Source of the DNA: Prescottella equi
Lineage (GTDB): Bacteria > Actinomycetota > Actinomycetes > Mycobacteriales > Mycobacteriaceae
Length of the DNA: 64,000 nt
Direction: 5' to 3'
NCBI RefSeq assembly: GCF_020171745.1
Contig: NZ_JAIVAH010000014.1
Coordinates: forward strand, 1-64,000
The translations under genes and the position numbers were made by a program. Below are positions 42,310 through 50,227 of the stretch, one piece after another. The notes below the pieces were generated by a model, which worked only from the letters and a program-made list of their open reading frames with translations, ran no database searches and was not told the origin of the DNA. Every line of letters starts with the position of its first letter. Within the stretch, counting starts at the first letter, position 1.

Positions 42310-44274
42310 TCAGGACGGGCCGTGCGCGGGCTGGAACGTGCCGGTATGGCCCGACTCCTCGGCGCGGATGACGTGCACGACGGCGTTGATGAGCGCCAGG
42401 TGGGTGAAGGCCTGCGGGAAGTTCCCCAGGTGTCGGCCGGTCTTGGGGTCGATCTCCTCGCCGTAGAGCTTGAGGGGGCTCGCGAACCCGAGCAGGCGCT
42501 CGCACAGGTCCCGGGCCCGATTCACCTCCCCGATCTCGACGAGCGCCGACACCAGCCAGAACGAGCAGATCGTGAACGTCCCCTCCTTGCCGGAGAGGCC
42601 GTCGTCGGTGGACTCGACCCGGTATCGAAGCACCAGGCCGTCTTCGGTGAGCTCGTCCGCGATCGCCAGCACGGTGGCCTTGATGCGGTGGTCGTCGGCG
42701 GGCAGGAACCGTAGCAGCGGAGCCAGCAGCAGCGACGCGTCCAGGGACAGGTGCCCGTAGCGCTGCGTGAACACCCCGCGCTCGTCGACGCCGTGCTCGA
42801 GGATGTCGGCCTTGACCTCGTCCGCGATCTCGGCCCACTGTGCCGCGTACTCCTTCTCGCCGTGCAGCGCGGCCAGTTTGACCCCGCGGTCCAGCGCCAC
42901 CCAGCACATGATCTTCGACGACGTGAAGTGCTGCGGTTCGCCGCGCACCTCCCAGATCCCGCGGTCGGGCTCGCGCCAATGCTCGACGACCTCCTCGATC
43001 TGCCGTTTGAGCAGCGGCCACAACGTCTCGGGGACCTGGTCGCGAGAGCGCACGTGCAGATACACCGAGTCGAGCAGGGTGCCCCAGATGTCGTGCTGGT
43101 TCTGGTTGTAGGCGCCGTTGCCGATCCGTACGGGCAGGGCCCCGTCGTACCCCTTGAGGTGGCCGAGCTCCTCCTCGACGAGGGTGTGCTCACCGCCGAC
43201 GCCGTACATCACCTGCAGCGGTGCCGGATCGCCGTTGTCCGACTGTGCCGAATCGAAGATGAACGAGAAGAAGTCGTTGGCCTCACGGTCGAGACCGAGC
43301 GTGTAGAGGCCCCACAGTGCGAAGGTCGAATCCCGCACCCACGCGTAGCGGTAGTCCCAGTTACGTTCTCCGCCAGGGGTTTCCGGAAGCGATGTGGTGG
43401 GCGCTGCGAGCAGGGCGCCGGTGGGTGCGTAGGTGAGGCCCTTGAGGGTGAGGGCACTGCTCTGCAGGTGGCTGCGCCACGGATGGTCGGGGAATCGTCC
43501 GATCGTCACCCACTGGCGCCAGCACTCGGTGGTCTGCCACATCTTGTCGGCGGCCTCGGCGAACGTCTGTGGGGCCGCGAGCTCCGACCACGACAGTGCG
43601 ACGAATGCGTTGTCGCCCTCGACCATGCGGGTGCGTGCCCGTGCCTCGCGGCCCTCGACGCCCAGGCGCAGATTCGAGGTCAGGCGCAGCGCCGGATGCT
43701 CGCCGCCGGTGCGGCTGGTAGCGGTGGCCTCCTCGTACACGTTGCCGGTGTACTCCCAATGGGCCGGGGCGCGGTTGTAGTCGAACGCAGGCTCGCAGCT
43801 CATCTCGACCTCGACGGTGCCGCTGACGCACTTGACGGTGCGCAGCAGGATATGTTCGGCGTCCCAATCCGAGGGTGTCCGGCGTCGGGTGGGGGACCGC
43901 TGCGCGTTGGCGTGCCACGGGCCCATCACGAGCGTGTCGCGGACGATGAGCCAACCTGTCTGCGTCTGCCAGGTCGTCTCGAGAATGAGCCCGCCGGGAA
44001 GGTAGCGCCGCGCGGCCGGCACGTTCTGGCCGTACGGACCGATCCGGAAATGGCCGGCGCTCCGGTCGAGGATCGCGCCGAACACGCTGGGGGAGTCGGG
44101 ACGCGGGACGCACATCCACTCGACGGCGCCGTTGCGTGCGACCAGGCAGTTCGTCTCGCAATCCGAGAGGAAGGCGTAGTCGTCGATCGGCGGGAACATG
44201 GTGCGACGTTTCGGTGCCACCTCGTCGGAATCGGCGATGGGTGCGGTGACGGGCTGCTCGTCCGCGGACGTCAT
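42310..44274 (-). CDS. Glycoside hydrolase family 15 (trehalase/glucoamylase-like)
   Basis: A cytoplasmic GH15 enzyme of 654 aa: N-terminal beta-sandwich domain (about 25-270, PIDDYAFLSDCETNCLVARNGAVEW) and (alpha/alpha)6 barrel from about 290 with GGERNWDYRYAWVRDS near 305 and EEVVEHWREPDRGIWEVRGEPQ. In mycobacteria the homologue near lepA and subI acts as a trehalase (recalled). Glucoamylase or glucodextranase is the other possibility. ATG 44274 follows GAGGGG. It diverges from the first subI module. Confidence 0.9.
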   Translation of the reverse strand: MTSADEQPVTAPIADSDEVAPKRRTMFPPIDDYAFLSDCETNCLVARNGAVEWMCVPRPDSPSVFGAILDRSAGHFRIGPYGQNVPAARRYLPGGLILETTWQTQTGWLIVRDTLVMGPWHANAQRSPTRRRTPSDWDAEHILLRTVKCVSGTVEVEMSCEPAFDYNRAPAHWEYTGNVYEEATATSRTGGEHPALRLTSNLRLGVEGREARARTRMVEGDNAFVALSWSELAAPQTFAEAADKMWQTTECWRQWVTIGRFPDHPWRSHLQSSALTLKGLTYAPTGALLAAPTTSLPETPGGERNWDYRYAWVRDSTFALWGLYTLGLDREANDFFSFIFDSAQSDNGDPAPLQVMYGVGGEHTLVEEELGHLKGYDGALPVRIGNGAYNQNQHDIWGTLLDSVYLHVRSRDQVPETLWPLLKRQIEEVVEHWREPDRGIWEVRGEPQHFTSSKIMCWVALDRGVKLAALHGEKEYAAQWAEIADEVKADILEHGVDERGVFTQRYGHLSLDASLLLAPLLRFLPADDHRIKATVLAIADELTEDGLVLRYRVESTDDGLSGKEGTFTICSFWLVSALVEIGEVNRARDLCERLLGFASPLKLYGEEIDPKTGRHLGNFPQAFTHLALINAVVHVIRAEESGHTGTFQPAHGPS

Positions 44275-44367
44275 CCCCTCATCATCGACCCGGGCGCACG
44301 CCGACGTCCACGTTTCGGTGCCACCACGGAAGGGTCGGTGAGGTTCGCCGGAAAACGGGGTGTCTGT

Positions 44368-44373
44368 TACTCT
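44368..44373 (+). promoter_or_regulatory. -10 of the first subI uORF transcript
   Basis: TACTCT ends 7 nt before the uORF GTG at 44381, giving a leaderless start. The second module has TAAAGT at the same spacing. Confidence 0.55.
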
Positions 44374-44380
44374 CTGCGGC

Positions 44381-44470
44381 GTGTCTGTTGCCACCGCCCA
44401 CCGCGTCCGCCATGAACTGGCGTTGATTGCTGTCGGCGATCTGGCAGTTGCCGACATTCATTGTCGCTGA
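44381..44470 (+). CDS. Leader peptide of subI copy 1 (Cys-responsive uORF)
   Basis: A 29-aa uORF, MSVATAHRVRHELALIAV then GDLAVADIHCR, ending one codon after Cys. It starts with GTG right behind a -10 hexamer and has no ribosome site, so it should be read leaderless. It is nearly the same peptide as the uORF before the second subI (46216-46305). In mycobacteria, leaderless uORFs ending in cysteine codons act as cysteine-responsive attenuators of sulfur genes. Ribosome stalling at the Cys codon would report low cysteine. The assignment is by this resemblance. Confidence 0.75.
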   Translation: MSVATAHRVRHELALIAVGDLAVADIHCR

Positions 44471-44635
44471 CGCCTTTTCTCGGCGTTCACCTCCGCTCGA
44501 ATCCGGGCGAATTCGGTCCGTGGTCGGACCTTTCGTCATACCTTGTCGAGTGGTGCACCGACGGCCTGCCCTGTGCCCGGTTCGTCCTGAACGCCCCTCC
44601 GCTGCAGGACATCCCGTCCGATCTCTGTGAGTGCG

Positions 44636-44653
44636 GTCCGGCACGTGCCGGAC
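44636..44653 (+). promoter_or_regulatory. Attenuator-type hairpin before subI copy 1
   Basis: GTCCGGCACGTGCCGGAC is an 18-bp palindrome between the uORF and subI. It could serve as the terminator or RBS-blocking stem of the attenuator. No T tract follows. Confidence 0.4.
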
Positions 44654-44707
44654 TGGTTCCGTACGTCATCACCTTCATCTGTGAGCCTGGTAGGAAGGCA
44701 ATCCCCC

Positions 44708-45736
44708 ATGAGGCATCGTTCCCGTTCGTTCCTGACCGCCCTCGCCGCGATCGGCGCTGTCGCACTGACCGCCTGCGGCGGCGGTTCCAGCGACGTCGTC
44801 GGCGGCACCGAGACCGCCGACGGCAGCGGCGGCACGATCAACCTGTTCGCGTACGCGGTACCGAAGCCCGGGTTCGACAAGGTCACCGTCGGGTTCGCCG
44901 AGACCGAGGAGGGCAAGGGCGTGCGGTTCAACCCGTCGTACGGCGCCTCGGGTGACCAGTCGCGCAAGGTCAAGGACGGCGCGCAGGCCGACTTCGTGAA
45001 CTTCTCCGTCGAACCCGACATCACCCGCCTGGTGGATGCCGGTCTGGTCGACGAGAACTGGAACAAGGACGCGTACAACGGAATTCCGTTCGGTTCGGTC
45101 GTCACGATCGTCGTCCGCGAGGGCAACCCGAAGAACATCCAGGACTGGGACGACCTGCTGCGGCCGGGCATCGAGGTCGTCACGCCCAACCCCTTCAGTT
45201 CGGGCTCGGCCAAGTGGAACCTGTTGGCGCCGTATGCCGCCAAGAGTGAGGGTGGGAAGAATCCGCAGGCGGGTCTGGACTACCTCGACAAGCTCGTGGG
45301 CGAGCACGTGAAGGTGCAGCCCAAGTCGGGACGCGAGGCCACCGAGACGTTCCTGCAGGGCACCGGCGACGTGCTGCTCAGCTACGAGAACGAGGCGCTG
45401 TTCACCGAACGCAACGGCGATCCCGTCGAGCACGTCACCCCGCCGGTGACGTTCAAGATCGAGAACCCGGCCGCGGTGATCTCGAACAGCCCGAACGCCG
45501 CCCAGGCGACGGCCTTCCGCGACTACCTCTACACCACCGACGCGCAGCGACTGTGGGCCGAAGCCGGCTTCCGGCCCGTCGATCCGGCCGTCGCGGCGGA
45601 GTTCGCCGCCGACTTCCCGCAGCCGGAGAAGCTGTGGACCATCGCCGACCTCGGCGGCTGGAAGGCCGTGGACGCCGAGTTGTTCAAGCAGGGGACCGGC
45701 AGCATCGCCGTGATCTACGAGAAGGCGACCAACTAG
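44708..45736 (+). CDS. subI: Sulfate-binding lipoprotein, copy 1
   Basis: Periplasmic-side sulfate/thiosulfate receptor of the CysTWA transporter, 342 aa. The signal ends in the lipobox LTAC (Cys near residue 22), so it is membrane-anchored. The binding-protein signature NPSYGASGDQSRKVKDG and NPFSSGSAKWNLLAPYAAKSEGG are intact. ATG 44708 has TAGGAAGG upstream. It is followed by two small membrane genes and not directly by the permease; the second copy adjoins cysT. Confidence 0.93.
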   Translation: MRHRSRSFLTALAAIGAVALTACGGGSSDVVGGTETADGSGGTINLFAYAVPKPGFDKVTVGFAETEEGKGVRFNPSYGASGDQSRKVKDGAQADFVNFSVEPDITRLVDAGLVDENWNKDAYNGIPFGSVVTIVVREGNPKNIQDWDDLLRPGIEVVTPNPFSSGSAKWNLLAPYAAKSEGGKNPQAGLDYLDKLVGEHVKVQPKSGREATETFLQGTGDVLLSYENEALFTERNGDPVEHVTPPVTFKIENPAAVISNSPNAAQATAFRDYLYTTDAQRLWAEAGFRPVDPAVAAEFAADFPQPEKLWTIADLGGWKAVDAELFKQGTGSIAVIYEKATN

Positions 45737-45816
45737 CCGTCGTGCGTGCGGTGTGAGCGGCGGTGACCGGACGGGGCGACGATTGCGCCGCGTTCGGTCA
45801 CCGCCCCGGCAGCCGC

Positions 45817-45822
45817 TAGGGT
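45817..45822 (+). promoter_or_regulatory. Candidate -10 before the 74-aa membrane gene
   Basis: TAGGGT ends 6 nt before the GTG at 45829, again a leaderless layout. TTCGGT lies 18 bp further upstream as a weak -35. Confidence 0.4.
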
Positions 45823-45828
45823 GGTCGG

Positions 45829-46053
45829 GTGGATCAACTCGCGAACTGGTGGGACGGCGCCGAACTGTGGATCGCCGGCCTTCCGTTCATTCCCCAGGTT
45901 CTCCTGGTGCTCGCGGTGATGATCCCGGCCTGCTTCGGTATCGCCTGGCTGCTCGACCGCGTGTTGTCCGCGGTGTTCGCGGCGATCGGTCGTGCCGAAC
46001 CGGCCGCGTCGGATGTCTGCGCGGAGGCGCGCTCGAAGGTGGAGGGTTCCTGA
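45829..46053 (+). CDS. Small membrane protein (74 aa)
   Basis: A short protein with one strong hydrophobic helix (VLLVLAVMIPACFGIAWLL, about residues 24-43) and a charged C-terminus. It lies between the two subI copies. A small membrane gene at a similar place is recalled for M. tuberculosis (Rv2401A region). The stop overlaps the next ATG (TGATG). Function unknown. Confidence 0.7.
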   Translation: MDQLANWWDGAELWIAGLPFIPQVLLVLAVMIPACFGIAWLLDRVLSAVFAAIGRAEPAASDVCAEARSKVEGS

Positions 46054-46130
46054 TGCCGCGCTCACGCGTGACCCTGGCTCTGATCGCACTGATCGTCCTG
46101 GTCGTCATCGCCTGGTACTTCACCCGCTGA
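46053..46130 (+). CDS. 25-aa transmembrane microprotein
   Basis: MPRSRVTLALIALIVLVVIA then WYFTR: a positively charged start, one membrane span and a basic end. It overlaps the stop of the 74-aa gene by one base (TGATG), suggesting translational coupling. GGAGGG lies 6 nt before the ATG. Such a peptide would escape most gene finders. Function unknown; a partner of the 74-aa protein is the simplest idea. Confidence 0.55.
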   Translation: MPRSRVTLALIALIVLVVIAWYFTR

Positions 46131-46202
46131 CGCCTACCCGGCTCCCGGTCCGCCCGTCCCGTTCACCAGAAATGCGATTCGGACGGCGGTTCGGTGCTCT
46201 GC

Positions 46203-46208
46203 TAAAGT
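46203..46208 (+). promoter_or_regulatory. -10 of the second subI uORF transcript
   Basis: TAAAGT ends 7 nt before the uORF GTG at 46216, the same spacing as in the first module. Confidence 0.55.
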
Positions 46209-46215
46209 CTGCCGC

Positions 46216-46305
46216 GTGTCTGTAGTCGTCGCCCACCAGGTCCGCCATGAATTGGCGTTGATCGCTGTCGGCCGACTCGCAGTTGCCGACGTCGACTGTT
46301 GTTGA
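46216..46305 (+). CDS. Leader peptide of subI copy 2 (Cys-responsive uORF)
   Basis: A 29-aa uORF, MSVVVAHQVRHELALIAV then GRLAVADVDCC, ending with two Cys codons directly before the stop. Same length and central VRHELALIAV core as the uORF before subI copy 1. It starts leaderless behind TAAAGT. A 7-bp hairpin (46339-46357) follows 33 nt after the stop. It should control subI-cysTWA by cysteine availability; this is inferred from the family. Confidence 0.78.
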   Translation: MSVVVAHQVRHELALIAVGRLAVADVDCC

Positions 46306-46338
46306 TTCCCCCGTCGGTGTTCGCCCAGTCGTGACACG

Positions 46339-46357
46339 CGCGTTCCGTCCGAACGCG
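46339..46357 (+). promoter_or_regulatory. Attenuator-type hairpin 1 before subI copy 2
   Basis: CGCGTTC pairs with GAACGCG around a CGTCC loop, 33 nt after the uORF stop. A ribosome stalled on the Cys codons would lie just upstream. Confidence 0.4.
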
Positions 46358-46428
46358 TAGCTTCCCGCCCGTCACCTCGCCGCCCACGTGTGCCGCGAAC
46401 GCCTCCGTGCCCCGATAGCTCCCGCCGC

Positions 46429-46444
46429 CCGACCGTCCGGTCGG
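46429..46444 (+). promoter_or_regulatory. Attenuator-type hairpin 2 before subI copy 2
   Basis: CCGACC-GTCC-GGTCGG, about 56 bp upstream of the subI start codon. Confidence 0.35.
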
Positions 46445-46500
46445 TTCGATCCTGTGCGAGCTCTTCTGCATCTGTCGGCATTGTAGGAAGGTAAATCCGT

Positions 46501-47532
46501 ATGAACCATCGGTCCCGCTCCCTCTTGGCTGCGCTCGTCGCCGCCGGGACGATGGCACTTGCCGGGTGTAGCGGCGGTTCGAGCGACGTCATGGGCGGGG
46601 GAGACGTCGGTGCCGACGGCAGTGGCGGCACGATCAACCTGTTCGCATACGGCGTCCCCAAGCCCGGCTACGACAAGGTCACCGCGGCGTTCGCGGAGAC
46701 CGTGGACGGTCAGGGTGTGCGGTTCAATCCGTCGTACGGTGCCTCGGGTGACCAGTCGCGCAAGGTCAAGGACGGCGCGCAGGCGGACCTGGTGAGCTTC
46801 TCCGTCGAACCGGAGATCAGCCGGCTCGTGGAGGCGGGCCTGGTCGACGACTCCTGGAACCAGAATGCCTACGGCGGTGTCCCGTTCGGGTCCGTCGTGA
46901 CGCTCGTCGTGCGTGAGGGCAATCCGAAGAACATCCGCGACTGGGACGACCTGCTGCGGCCGGGCATCGAGGTGGTCACCCCGAATCCGTTCAGCTCCGG
47001 GTCGGCGAAGTGGAATCTGTTGGCGCCGTATGCCGCCAAGAGCGAGGGTGGGAAGAATCCGCAGGCGGGTCTGGACTACCTCGACAAGCTCGTGGGCGAG
47101 CACGTGAAGGTGCAGCCGAAGTCGGGACGTGAGGCGACCGAGATGTTCCTGCAGGGCACCGGCGACGTGCTGCTGAGCTACGAGAACGAGGCGCTGTTCA
47201 CCGAGCGCAAGGGCGATCCCGTCGAGCACGCCACCCCGGCCGTGACGTTCAAGGTGGAGAACCCGGTCGCCGTCGTCTCGACGGGCCGGAACGCGTCCAC
47301 CGCCGTCACGTTCCGCGAATTCCTGTACACCCCTGCGGCGCAACGCCAGTGGGCGCAGGCCGGGTTCCGCCCCGTCGATCCGGCCGTCCTGGCCGAGTTC
47401 GCGGCCGACTTCCCGGAGCCGCAGAAGCTGTGGACCATCGCCGACCTCGGTGGGTGGGACGCCGTCGACCAGGATCTGTTCGAGCAGGACTCGGGACGGA
47501 TCGCCGCCATCTACGAGAACGCGACGAAGTGA
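46501..47532 (+). CDS. subI: Sulfate-binding lipoprotein, copy 2
   Basis: Paralogue of the protein at 44708-45736, 343 aa, with lipobox LAGC. It directly precedes cysT (1-nt overlap), so it is the copy in the transporter operon. The two copies share a stretch of about 120 bp (47017-47139 against 45221-45343) with three mismatches, while the 30 bp upstream differ at 6 synonymous sites. The copies could differ in affinity or regulation. GTAGGAAGG precedes the ATG. Confidence 0.93.
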   Translation: MNHRSRSLLAALVAAGTMALAGCSGGSSDVMGGGDVGADGSGGTINLFAYGVPKPGYDKVTAAFAETVDGQGVRFNPSYGASGDQSRKVKDGAQADLVSFSVEPEISRLVEAGLVDDSWNQNAYGGVPFGSVVTLVVREGNPKNIRDWDDLLRPGIEVVTPNPFSSGSAKWNLLAPYAAKSEGGKNPQAGLDYLDKLVGEHVKVQPKSGREATEMFLQGTGDVLLSYENEALFTERKGDPVEHATPAVTFKVENPVAVVSTGRNASTAVTFREFLYTPAAQRQWAQAGFRPVDPAVLAEFAADFPEPQKLWTIADLGGWDAVDQDLFEQDSGRIAAIYENATK

Positions 47533-48413
47533 TGACGACAGTGACGACTCAGCCGACTCGACAGTCGGCGCAGACACCACCACCGAAACCGAAGGCACGT
47601 TTCCGGCGCAGGTTCGCCGTCACCGGCGCGGTCGGCCCGTTGGGCATCGGCATCGCGGGCCTGTGGCTCAGCGTCATCGTGCTGCTCCCGCTGGCGGCGC
47701 TCGCGGTCACCTCGTTCGAGAACGGCTGGGCCGGCTTCTGGGACGCGGTCACCGCGCCCGGCGCGCTCGCGGCGCTGCGGGTGACCGTCGTGGTCTCGGC
47801 GATCGTCGCCGTGGTCAACGTCGTGATGGGCACCGCAATCGCCTGGGTGCTGGTGCGCGACGAGTTCCCCGGCAAGCGAATCGTCAACGCGCTCATCGAT
47901 CTCCCGTTCGCGCTGCCGACGATCGTCGCGAGCATCGTGCTGCTCTCGCTGTACGGGCCGCAGAGCCCGGTGGGCATCCACCTCAACGCGACGCAGCCGG
48001 GCCTGATCATCGCGCTGGCCTTCGTGACGCTGCCGTTCGTCGTGCGGTCGGTGCAGCCGGTGCTGATCGAGGCCGATCGCGAGGTCGAGGAGGCCGCCGC
48101 GTCGCTGGGCGCGAACAACTGGACCATCTTCCGCTCGGTGGTTCTGCCCACGCTCGCGCCGGCGGTCATCAGCGGTGCAGGACTCGCGTTCGCCCGCGCG
48201 ATCGGCGAGTACGGGTCGGTGGTCCTCATCGGCGGCAACATCCCGCGCGAGACGCAGGTCGCGTCGCAGTACATCCAGCAGCAGATCGAGATCGACCGCC
48301 CGGTCAGTGCCGCCGCCGTCTCGGTGGCACTGCTGGCGATCGCGTTCGTGACGCTGTTCGTCCTGCGCGTGTTCGCGGCCCGCAACCAGCGCCGAGAGGA
48401 GAACGCACAGTGA
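47532..48413 (+). CDS. cysT: Sulfate ABC transporter permease CysT
   Basis: Inner-membrane permease of 293 aa with six helices. The EAA loop, EADREVEEAAASLGANNWTI near residues 177-196, contacts CysA, and the N-terminal 25 residues are cytoplasmic. The ATG overlaps the subI stop by one base (TGATG); GTG 47529 is an alternative. The stop overlaps the cysW GTG, so the cluster is coupled. Confidence 0.94.
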   Translation: MTTVTTQPTRQSAQTPPPKPKARFRRRFAVTGAVGPLGIGIAGLWLSVIVLLPLAALAVTSFENGWAGFWDAVTAPGALAALRVTVVVSAIVAVVNVVMGTAIAWVLVRDEFPGKRIVNALIDLPFALPTIVASIVLLSLYGPQSPVGIHLNATQPGLIIALAFVTLPFVVRSVQPVLIEADREVEEAAASLGANNWTIFRSVVLPTLAPAVISGAGLAFARAIGEYGSVVLIGGNIPRETQVASQYIQQQIEIDRPVSAAAVSVALLAIAFVTLFVLRVFAARNQRREENAQ

Positions 48414-49216
48414 AGCTGTCCCCGACGGCGCGGATCGGTCTGCGGACCATCGTCCTCGCCTACCTGTTCGTCCTGCTGATCATGCCGATCGCGGTGATCC
48501 TGTACCGCACGTTCGAGAACGGCTTCGTCGCGTTCTACCACGCGATCAGCACCCCGGCCGCGATCTCGGCGCTCAACATGTCGCTGATCATCGTGGCGAT
48601 CGTGGTTCCGCTCAATGTCGTGTTCGGCATCGTGACGGCGCTCGCGCTGGTGCGCGGACGCTTCCCCGGGCGTGGACTGCTGCAGTCGGTGGTCGACCTG
48701 CCGTTCGCGGTGTCGCCCATCGTCGTCGGCGTCTCGCTGATCCTGCTGTGGGGCGCGAACGGCTGGTTCGGCGGGCTCGAATCGACCGGCTTCAAAGTGA
48801 TCTTCGGATTGCCGGGCATGGTGATCGCCACCATCTTCGTGACGCTGCCGTTCGTGGTGCGCGAGGTGGAGCCCGTGCTGCACGAGATCGGTGAGGAGCA
48901 GGAACAGGCCGCGGCGACGCTGGGAGCGTCGAAGTGGCAGACGTTCACGCGAATCACCCTGCCCGCCATCCGGTGGGGCCTGACCTACGGCGTCGTCCTC
49001 ACCGTCGCCCGCGCGCTCGGCGAGTTCGGCGCGGTCATCATGGTCTCGTCCGGCATCCCCGGGCAGTCGCAGACCCTGACCCTGCTCGTCCACTCCCGCT
49101 ACATCGACGACCACAACACCTTCGGGGCCTACTCGGCGGCGACGCTGCTGATGGGTATCGCCCTGATCACCCTGCTGCTGATGACTCTGCTCGACCGCAA
49201 GAGGAGCACGACATGA
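48410..49216 (+). CDS. cysW: Sulfate ABC transporter permease CysW
   Basis: Second permease of the sulfate/thiosulfate importer, 268 aa with six helices. The EAA loop is [19 protein letters not shown] near residues 159-178. GTG 48410 overlaps the cysT stop; AGGAGA inside cysT is the ribosome site. The stop overlaps the cysA ATG. Pairs with CysT to form the channel. Confidence 0.94.
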   Translation: MKLSPTARIGLRTIVLAYLFVLLIMPIAVILYRTFENGFVAFYHAISTPAAISALNMSLIIVAIVVPLNVVFGIVTALALVRGRFPGRGLLQSVVDLPFAVSPIVVGVSLILLWGANGWFGGLESTGFKVIFGLPGMVIATIFVTLPFVVREVEPVLHEIGEEQEQAAATLGASKWQTFTRITLPAIRWGLTYGVVLTVARALGEFGAVIMVSSGIPGQSQTLTLLVHSRYIDDHNTFGAYSAATLLMGIALITLLLMTLLDRKRSTT

Positions 49217-50160
49217 TCACCGTGACCGGTGCGCGCAAGAACTACGGCGATTTCGCCGCGCTCGACGATGTCACCCTCGACATCCCGTCCGGATCGCTGA
49301 CCGCGCTGCTGGGCCCCAGTGGTTCGGGCAAGTCGACGCTGCTGCGCTCGATCGCCGGCCTCGAGCATCCCGACTCGGGCACCATCACCATCGCCGGTAA
49401 GGACGTCACCGGGGTGCCGCCGCAGAAGCGCGACATCGGCTTCGTGTTCCAGCACTACGCCGCGTTCAAGCACATGACGGTGCGCGACAACGTCGCATTC
49501 GGCCTCAAGATCCGCAAGCGCCCGAAGGCCGAGATCACCAAGAAGGTCGACGACCTGCTGGGGATCGTCGGGCTCGACGGCTTCCAGCACCGCTACCCGG
49601 CGCAGCTGTCGGGCGGCCAGCGTCAGCGCATGGCCCTCGCCCGCGCGCTCGCCGTCGATCCGCAGGTGCTCCTGTTGGACGAGCCGTTCGGCGCGCTGGA
49701 CGCGAAGGTGCGCGACGATCTGCGGACGTGGCTGCGCCGCCTGCACGACGAGGTGCACGTGACCACGGTGCTGGTCACCCACGACCAGGAGGAGGCGCTC
49801 GACGTCGCCGACCGGATCGCGGTGCTCAACAAGGGCCGCATCGAGCAGGTCGGCACCCCGCAGGAGCTGTACGACACTCCGGCCAACGATTTCGTGATGT
49901 CGTTCCTCGGGCCGGTAGCGCGTCTGAACGGCCAGCTGGTGCGCCCGCACGATCTGCGCCTGGATCGCAACCAGCTGCCGCAGTCGTTCGCGGCCACCGT
50001 CTCCCGCGTCGTGCATCTCGGTTTCGAGGTCCGCGTCGAGTTGCAGCCCAAGACGGGTGCGCAGGAGCTGTCCGCTCAGATCACCCGCAGCGATGCCGAG
50101 GCCCTCGGTCTGCGTGAGGGCGAGACGGTGTACGTGCGGCCGAGCGATATCGCCGGCTAG
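49213..50160 (+). CDS. cysA: Sulfate ABC transporter ATPase CysA
   Basis: ATPase that powers sulfate import, 315 aa. Walker [10 protein letters not shown] is near residue 34, the signature LSGGQRQR near 132 and Walker B LLLDEP near 152. A TOBE-like regulatory segment follows from about 245 ([11 protein letters not shown]). The C-terminus is a little short compared with E. coli CysA. The ATG overlaps the cysW stop; AGGAGCACGAC precedes it. Confidence 0.95.
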   Translation: MITVTGARKNYGDFAALDDVTLDIPSGSLTALLGPSGSGKSTLLRSIAGLEHPDSGTITIAGKDVTGVPPQKRDIGFVFQHYAAFKHMTVRDNVAFGLKIRKRPKAEITKKVDDLLGIVGLDGFQHRYPAQLSGGQRQRMALARALAVDPQVLLLDEPFGALDAKVRDDLRTWLRRLHDEVHVTTVLVTHDQEEALDVADRIAVLNKGRIEQVGTPQELYDTPANDFVMSFLGPVARLNGQLVRPHDLRLDRNQLPQSFAATVSRVVHLGFEVRVELQPKTGAQELSAQITRSDAEALGLREGETVYVRPSDIAG

Positions 50161-50174
50161 ACCTCCGCGCAACA

Positions 50175-50211
50175 CGAAAGCCCGGTTCCCTCAGCTGGAA
50201 CCGGGCTTTCG
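50175..50211. terminator. Terminator after cysA
   Basis: A perfect 15-bp stem, CGAAAGCCCGGTTCC (50175-50189) with 50197-50211, and a 7-nt loop, 14 bp after the cysA stop and 16 bp before the end of the convergent beta-lactamase-like gene. It can serve both. Confidence 0.88.
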
Positions 50212-50227
50212 TCGTCGGATCAGCGGT

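Noticed and set aside
44411-44425. MNWR-stop mini-ORF (ATG within the uORF) seen before both subI genes
   Set aside because: Both copies exist only because the uORF sequence is conserved in another frame; the frame of the 29-aa peptide is the one whose codons carry conservative changes.
44427-44630. Overlapping short frame starting MLSAIWQ in the subI leader
   Set aside because: It overlaps the better-supported uORF, has no ribosome site and is not repeated before the second subI.
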